64,000 nt of DNA from Exiguobacterium sp. s124 (GTDB taxonomy: Bacteria; Bacillota; Bacilli; Exiguobacteriales; Exiguobacteriaceae): the NCBI RefSeq assembly GCF_018617485.1, contig NZ_JACSKH010000001.1, forward strand, positions 1,922,001 through 1,986,000, given 5' to 3'. The notes beneath the pieces were generated by a model. The model was not told the origin of the DNA and searched no databases. It saw only the letters and a list, made by a program, of their open reading frames with translations. The position numbers and the translations under genes were made by a program. Positions 60,801 to 64,000 of this stretch are shown here, piece by piece; the stretch's first letter is position 1, and every line of letters starts with the position of its first letter.

Positions 60801-61275
60801 TGGAGAGATCCTGTAACTTTAAGGCACGATGTTGCGCTTGTTCACTTAAGCGTAATAGATGCTCCGGTTCAACAAGTCCTCGCTTCAACATGGAAATCAA
60901 TTGGTTCAACTCTTCATAAAATCCGAACTGGTTCATCGTTCGACGGAACAAGGTCAGCCGCTCCTCGCTCATCTCGACGACTCTCCGTAACAACAGATGC
61001 GTCCCCGTCTGATCTAAGAATTGGTCCGTTGCCACTCCCGCATCTCGCATCATTAAGAATGCGAGACGGCGCATCGACAGCACTTGGATCCTTGTCGAGC
61101 CGCGCAGACCGTCCACTGTAGCCATCTTCTTCTCCATCTCAAACGACATTTGGTCCGGCACGATCATATAAATCGTTGGTCCGCTCGGGTTCTGTTTTAA
61201 ATCCTGAATGACTTGTTCAATCATCCGTTCACTTTTCCCCGTTCCCGATCGACCAACGTGAAAGGTTACTGTCAT
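57838..61275 (-). CDS. addB: ATP-dependent helicase/deoxyribonuclease subunit B (AddB)
   Basis: A 1145-residue protein with a Walker A motif VGRSGTGKSERMIEQ at residues 6-20 and an inactive helicase-like body that reads Chi, followed by a nuclease with RIVDYKSSKREVDF. The iron-sulfur Cys set is in place: one in FQACPFKHFASYGL and three in PCQTCPYQSVCHF near the C-terminus. Start at 61275 fits the family N-terminus; a longer frame up to 61317 has no support. No LexA box seen in front. Confidence 0.94.
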   Translation of the reverse strand: MTVTFHVGRSGTGKSERMIEQVIQDLKQNPSGPTIYMIVPDQMSFEMEKKMATVDGLRGSTRIQVLSMRRLAFLMMRDAGVATDQFLDQTGTHLLLRRVVEMSEERLTLFRRTMNQFGFYEELNQLISMLKRGLVEPEHLLRLSEQAQHRALKLQDLSIIYEGFLKMTEGKSLHAEDYFNVLLQLLPETDLTGVHVYVDGFNEFSEQELAVLVGLAEKVDVDVLLTLDPSSMYRPDPLFGPTQRTLMRFKELLSERQLLSVDKTYDNVYRYTHPSLRYLEATFDQMTAEPYTGTENRVDLHAAVDRTVEVEAAVREVIRLTREEGYRYRDIALISRSLDEYGDLASQALQKMGLPYFLDERQPMLDHPLVELLKATIDIALRSYREEAVFRALKTELVVLDPTHRRTSVDRLEAFVIERGIKHYHWHDAWQLRRRTGEEARLTSEELDVEVELNRYRERVIETFDPLLSDLKQAKTMQAYTHAMYAFLERIGVSDCLTHWRDEAIEEAQLLEAREHTQVWDAVLHLLEQLEAAAPEETLSTELFLQMMDTGLDSLRYALIPPSLDQLTVTDYVRGRLIDKKVVFLLGANEDQIPLVTTQSKLLTDHDLDFMHENGLRAGKATEHLFDDETYYLYKAVTAPSERLYISYALVDRTGKAIQPARFIADLKARLHKNVIKTHFAEAGEHRPRDQFAFLTNVNQTAAVTALELQRLSRHYPIQDMWFAVYNELLKHPDGRERLQLLTSALFYQNIPKSLDDDVAKSLYTPSIRASVSRLETFQACPFKHFASYGLRLKERRLYRLEAPDIGNLYHRTIEHMSQTVKMDGKEWRDVAPDECVNLAEQAVELVTPEIQHAILMSSNRYAYLKKKLTDVVSKTAEVLIEQSKRDGFDPKAFELAFGSGQFPPVSFTLSNGATCELIGRIDRVDTAMVHDQLYVRIVDYKSSKREVDFAEIYYGLAMQMLIYLKVLIEQAEVWTKENVAPAAALYFHVHRPLVPPAGSDEETRQKVLESYQMQGLLVDDPKILEMMDRSAKESSKKSIVIPVKYKKDGTPDANTLKKIVTPPQLEQLMDHAFDVVKSSAEEMYDGKIDVEPYEYKERRPCQTCPYQSVCHFDEALSNEPRKLKKLEKEDVFQELGGDDREMDE

Positions 61276-61433
61276 TTTAGCGAACACTCCTTCCCTTTTT
61301 TCTTCATTATGAACCATCTCCCTTCATTTGTAGAGGGAAACCTCCTCTTCACCCCACTAAAAAAAGTTATAGCCTGCATCGTTCCCATTTTTGTTCAAAA
61401 TCGATTAGACTGAACGTATGAGGGGGAATGAAT

Positions 61434-61814
61434 GTGAGTGCCTATGAACAATTTGGAGGCGAAAGCGGCGTTCAACAACTTGTTGACGCGTTTTATGACC
61501 TCGTCTATGCCGACCCGATTTTACTACCGCTATTTCCGGCAGACAAAGATCGGGTGAAACAACATCAATTTGAATTTCTAACCCAGTTGCTAGGTGGTCC
61601 AAAGTTATATTCGGAACGTCGCGGTGGCGGGAATTTAGCGATGATTCATCATGAGCATCCGATTTCTGAGACACATGCCGGGCATTGGCTCGGATGCATG
61701 GAGCAAGCGCTCAAGACGGTCGATGCGCCGGAATCAATCAAACGCCAACTCTTCCAGCGACTAATCATGTCGTCCTCGAATGTTGTCCGCGTTTGCTCGC
61801 ATCATTTTGAGTAG
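61434..61814 (+). CDS. Group II truncated haemoglobin
   Basis: A 126-residue haem protein of the YjbI/trHbO type: YEQFGGESGVQQLVDAFYDL at the start, QFEFLTQLLGGPKLYSER in the middle, the proximal His in HHEHPISETHAGHWLGCM with the Trp of group II (WLGCM). Bacillus homologues bind oxygen or nitric oxide and protect against nitrosative stress. The GTG at 61434 has AGGGGGA at a 7-base gap; the ATG at 61428 touches that site and is less likely. Confidence 0.9.
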   Translation: MSAYEQFGGESGVQQLVDAFYDLVYADPILLPLFPADKDRVKQHQFEFLTQLLGGPKLYSERRGGGNLAMIHHEHPISETHAGHWLGCMEQALKTVDAPESIKRQLFQRLIMSSSNVVRVCSHHFE

Positions 61815-61869
61815 TCACAACTATAAAAAGTGGGTATGATAGGAAAGTAAGTAAAGGAGGTCGTTTCAC

Positions 61870-62259
61870 ATGACAGAAGAAGAAAAAAAAGAAGTCGTCT
61901 CATCTGAGGAAGAGGGGACGGAAGAAAAAGAAGAAACGGTAGTCCTCGCCGACGCGCTTGATGAAGCTAACCAAGCAGCTGAAGCAGAAGAAGATGAGGA
62001 CGATGATGAGGATCAGCCGGAAGAGAAGAACATGGATCACATCAAAGGCGTCTTCAACTTCGACCATGAAAATGGCCGTGAGTACCGTGTCGTCTTTTAC
62101 AACGATCGCAAAAACTTAGTGTTCCGTGAACTTGGAAACGGCAAAGTCGAATTTGTCGGTCGTTTCTCGGACGACGCATACGATGAAGAAAATGAGGCAG
62201 AAATGCGTGAACTCGGGCAACGTGAACTCGAGCGCATTCTAGCTGAACGCTTCAAATAA
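61870..62259 (+). CDS. Acidic cytoplasmic protein, function unknown
   Basis: A 129-residue protein. The first 55 residues are almost wholly Glu/Asp/Lys/Ser/Ala with long acidic runs, hence disordered. The rest looks folded: DHIKGVFNFDHENGREYRVVFY, NLVFRELGNGKVEFVGRF, then a charged helix. The perfect AAGGAGGT site and terminator argue for a strongly expressed real gene. No family recognised. Confidence 0.7.
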   Translation: MTEEEKKEVVSSEEEGTEEKEETVVLADALDEANQAAEAEEDEDDDEDQPEEKNMDHIKGVFNFDHENGREYRVVFYNDRKNLVFRELGNGKVEFVGRFSDDAYDEENEAEMRELGQRELERILAERFK

Positions 62260-62260
62260 A

Positions 62261-62290
62261 AAAATCGCCGAATTTTTCGGCGATTTTTTT
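62261..62290. terminator. Shared bidirectional terminator
   Basis: AATCGCCGAA/TTCGGCGATT with a 3-base loop and A/T runs on both sides. Confidence 0.85.
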
Positions 62291-62700
62291 TAGTTCTTCT
62301 TATTTCGTTTCTTTTTACGAAGTGCATACGCCACACCGGCAATCCCACCGACGACAGCAAGTCCAGCGACGACTGGGACGAGCACACGCTTCGTTGGAAT
62401 CATCTCTTTCACACGCTCATAAGGCGTTGGTGTCGAGAACTCTAATTGTACGGCTGTATCACCGTGTCCATGCGCCCGCGCCTTACGTGACGCATCTGTG
62501 ACGACCACACGCCCCGTCGTCCAGCGACGATTGCCGTACTCGTCTACGTACGGACGACGTACACGTTTCACGTCGCGTACCATCTTCCCACGCGCACGAT
62601 CTGGTCGAACGACACGCTCACTGGACCAAGAGCGGCTTCCTGTCACACTATACGCAGGTCGTACTTTCCTACGATTGAGCCAAGTATATGAATCGTTCAT
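62290..62700 (-). CDS. Basic protein with C-terminal membrane anchor, function unknown
   Basis: A 136-residue protein, very Arg-rich in residues 8-80 (for example RPDRARGKMVRDVKRVRRPY), with a TM helix VLVPVVAGLAVVGGIAGVAY near residues 106-125 and a basic tail. The charge and tail anchor suggest contact with nucleic acid, polyphosphate or the membrane surface; I know no family. ATG at 62700 has GGGAGGGA 7 bases upstream. Confidence 0.7.
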   Translation of the reverse strand: MNDSYTWLNRRKVRPAYSVTGSRSWSSERVVRPDRARGKMVRDVKRVRRPYVDEYGNRRWTTGRVVVTDASRKARAHGHGDTAVQLEFSTPTPYERVKEMIPTKRVLVPVVAGLAVVGGIAGVAYALRKKKRNKKN

Positions 62701-62783
62701 CTTCAATTCCCTCCCATACTGTTCAAAACCTCTCTTCTAATTATACCCATACAACATCACCCAAAACATGTGACAAATGGTCC

Positions 62784-62819
62784 AAAAAAAGGTGTGACAC
62801 CATTTAGGCGTCACACCTT
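62784..62819 (-). terminator. Terminator of the RND pump gene
   Basis: AAGGTGTGAC/GTCACACCTT around an 11-base loop, T run on the minus strand. Confidence 0.85.
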
Positions 62820-62827
62820 CTCAAGAT

Positions 62828-64000
62828 TCATTCTGTAAATGGTTTGTCCTTATGACGACGTTTCGCCAAAATCAGGTAATACGCCGGCACAAGCACGAGA
62901 GTCAACACAGTCGAGAATAGAATACCCGACACGATTCCGATCGCAAGCGGTTTGAAGAGCGGATCTTCTCCAAGTGCGACTGGTAAAAGGGCAACGACTG
63001 CCGTGAGCGCTGTCAAGAGAATCGGACGAATCCGAGCCCGTCCGGCCTCATATACAGCGGTTGTGACCGGTAATCCTTCACGAATGCGTTGTTCGATAAA
63101 CTCGAACAGAACGACTGCGTTCCGAACGACGATTCCCGCAAGCGATACCATCCCCATTGATGCCATGAAACTGAACGGCGTCTGTGTCACGAACAATCCG
63201 ACGACCGCTCCAGCAATCGCAAGGTAAATCGTGAACAACACGAGAAGTGGTAGCGACAATGAGTTGAACTGGAATGCGATAATCAAGTAAATCAAGAACA
63301 AGACGACGACGAACAATGTCGCAAGCTCTAAGAAGAACTCGTTTTGTGTGTCGCTCGCGCCAGTCTGGTCGAACGTAATTCCTTCATCCTCTAACCCAGA
63401 CTTCGCATCTTCCAACACTTGCTCAACATCTTGCTTGAACGCATCTTCGTCCATGCCCTCACTCGCATAAATTTGGAGTGTGACCGAACGCTCCCCGTTT
63501 TCACGAGGGATTTGTTGGATTTGTTCCGTTGTCGTCTCCGTCACAAACGTGCTGAGTGGTGCAACAGGTGGACCTGCTTCCGTTTCGACAGGAACTAAAA
63601 TGTCATCAAGGGCAAGTGCTTCGCGATTCGCTTCCGCATCGATGACAATTTTCACGTCACGCTGTTCTACCCCATCATCGAACGTGCCGATTGGAATACC
63701 GTCTGTGACGAGTCGAATTTGATCACTAATGGCTTTCGCCGTCACGCCCGCTTGTGCCATCTCCTCACGATTCAACTCGTATGTGAGGGTTTGGAACGGT
63801 TCTTTAATGTTATCGAGGACGATTGCGCCATCGATTTCTTCCAAGTCTGCTTTCACTTGGTCACGTGCAGCGACGAGCTGATCAATCGTTTCGCTACGCA
63901 TCGTGAATTCGACAGGAGCCGATGCCGGCGGTCCTTGTTGTTGCGTATCTAAGAAGATTTCGGCGTCTGGATAGTCTTCACGCAACACGTTTGTGTATTT
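62828..64000 (-). CDS. RND family efflux transporter, C-terminal part
   Basis: 391 codons of an AcrB/SwrC-type pump; the frame is open at base 64000, so the N-terminal part is outside the window. It covers the second pore and docking domains (FLDTQQQGPPASAPVEFTMR, GVTAKAISDQIRLVTDGIPI) and the last six helices, with MASMGMVSLAGIVVRNAVVLFEFI and ARIRPILLTALTAVVALLPVALG. In Bacillus, SwrC (YerP) of this type exports surfactin and other amphiphiles. Substrate here unknown. Confidence 0.9.
   Translation of the reverse strand, partial: KYTNVLREDYPDAEIFLDTQQQGPPASAPVEFTMRSETIDQLVAARDQVKADLEEIDGAIVLDNIKEPFQTLTYELNREEMAQAGVTAKAISDQIRLVTDGIPIGTFDDGVEQRDVKIVIDAEANREALALDDILVPVETEAGPPVAPLSTFVTETTTEQIQQIPRENGERSVTLQIYASEGMDEDAFKQDVEQVLEDAKSGLEDEGITFDQTGASDTQNEFFLELATLFVVVLFLIYLIIAFQFNSLSLPLLVLFTIYLAIAGAVVGLFVTQTPFSFMASMGMVSLAGIVVRNAVVLFEFIEQRIREGLPVTTAVYEAGRARIRPILLTALTAVVALLPVALGEDPLFKPLAIGIVSGILFSTVLTLVLVPAYYLILAKRRHKDKPFTE

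Noticed and set aside
1-64000. CRISPR arrays, tRNA or rRNA genes, insertion sequences, attachment sites
   Set aside because: No regularly spaced repeats, cloverleaf, rRNA signature, transposase or integrase frame was found when reading both strands.

Overview
The window looks like a chromosomal segment of a mid-GC Bacillota (Bacillales), most likely Exiguobacterium or a close relative. The case rests on gene order and families: the conserved yqeG-yqeH-aroE-yhbY-nadD-yqeK-rsfS-yqeM block, addB-addA, a C30 carotenoid set (crtM plus three crtN/crtP paralogues), NfrA, YisL, YitT and YflT proteins, strong AGGAGG-type ribosome binding sites, and PerR, LexA, CcpA and CsoR-type operators close to the Bacillus forms. 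The genus is an inference from memory of families; no search was run. I see no tRNA, rRNA, insertion sequence, prophage or CRISPR array.

Layout. 1-3.4 kb: start of odhA (cut by the left edge), an ABC-2 exporter pair and a small membrane protein. 3.4-7.7 kb: a sulfur (persulfide/sulfite) detoxification locus with a TauE exporter, two rhodaneses and a CstB-like dioxygenase-rhodanese, arranged around a divergent promoter with a CsoR/CstR-like operator, then a membrane-TlpA fusion. 7.7-12.3 kb: nfrA, a lipoprotein nuclease with EF-hand-like loops, katA with two PerR boxes, a membrane protein, and a VOC-family gene whose promoter contains a LexA box. 12.3-19 kb: the yqe block (ribosome assembly, NAD and shikimate synthesis), then psd, a membrane thioredoxin and a small membrane protein. 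19-21.9 kb: HAD phosphatase, a nucleosidase-like gene, a YitT protein.

21.9-33.4 kb: maltodextrin utilisation. Anchored and cytoplasmic GH13 enzymes, a MalE-MalF-MalG importer, maltose phosphorylase and a LacI-type regulator share many LacI/CcpA-type operators. 33.4-37 kb: MATE exporter, enoyl-CoA hydratase, YbaK deacylase, PssA. 37-46.4 kb: carotenoid synthesis in two convergent operons (CruF-like, acyltransferase, glycosyltransferase and CrtP on +; CrtN, CrtN-like and CrtM on -), with a methyltransferase next door. Between them lies the most unusual element of the window: a roughly 330-nt apparent non-coding RNA made of six hairpins, every one presenting a CCCC or CCCCC loop, with a promoter in front and an intrinsic terminator as its last hairpin.

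46.4-64 kb: YisL, a large CHASE3-HAMP-GAF-type histidine kinase with a single-domain response regulator, a MarR-controlled heterodimeric ABC exporter, addAB, a truncated haemoglobin, an acidic and a basic small protein, and an RND efflux pump cut by the right edge. Most transcription units end in clear hairpin-T terminators, several of them shared by convergent genes.
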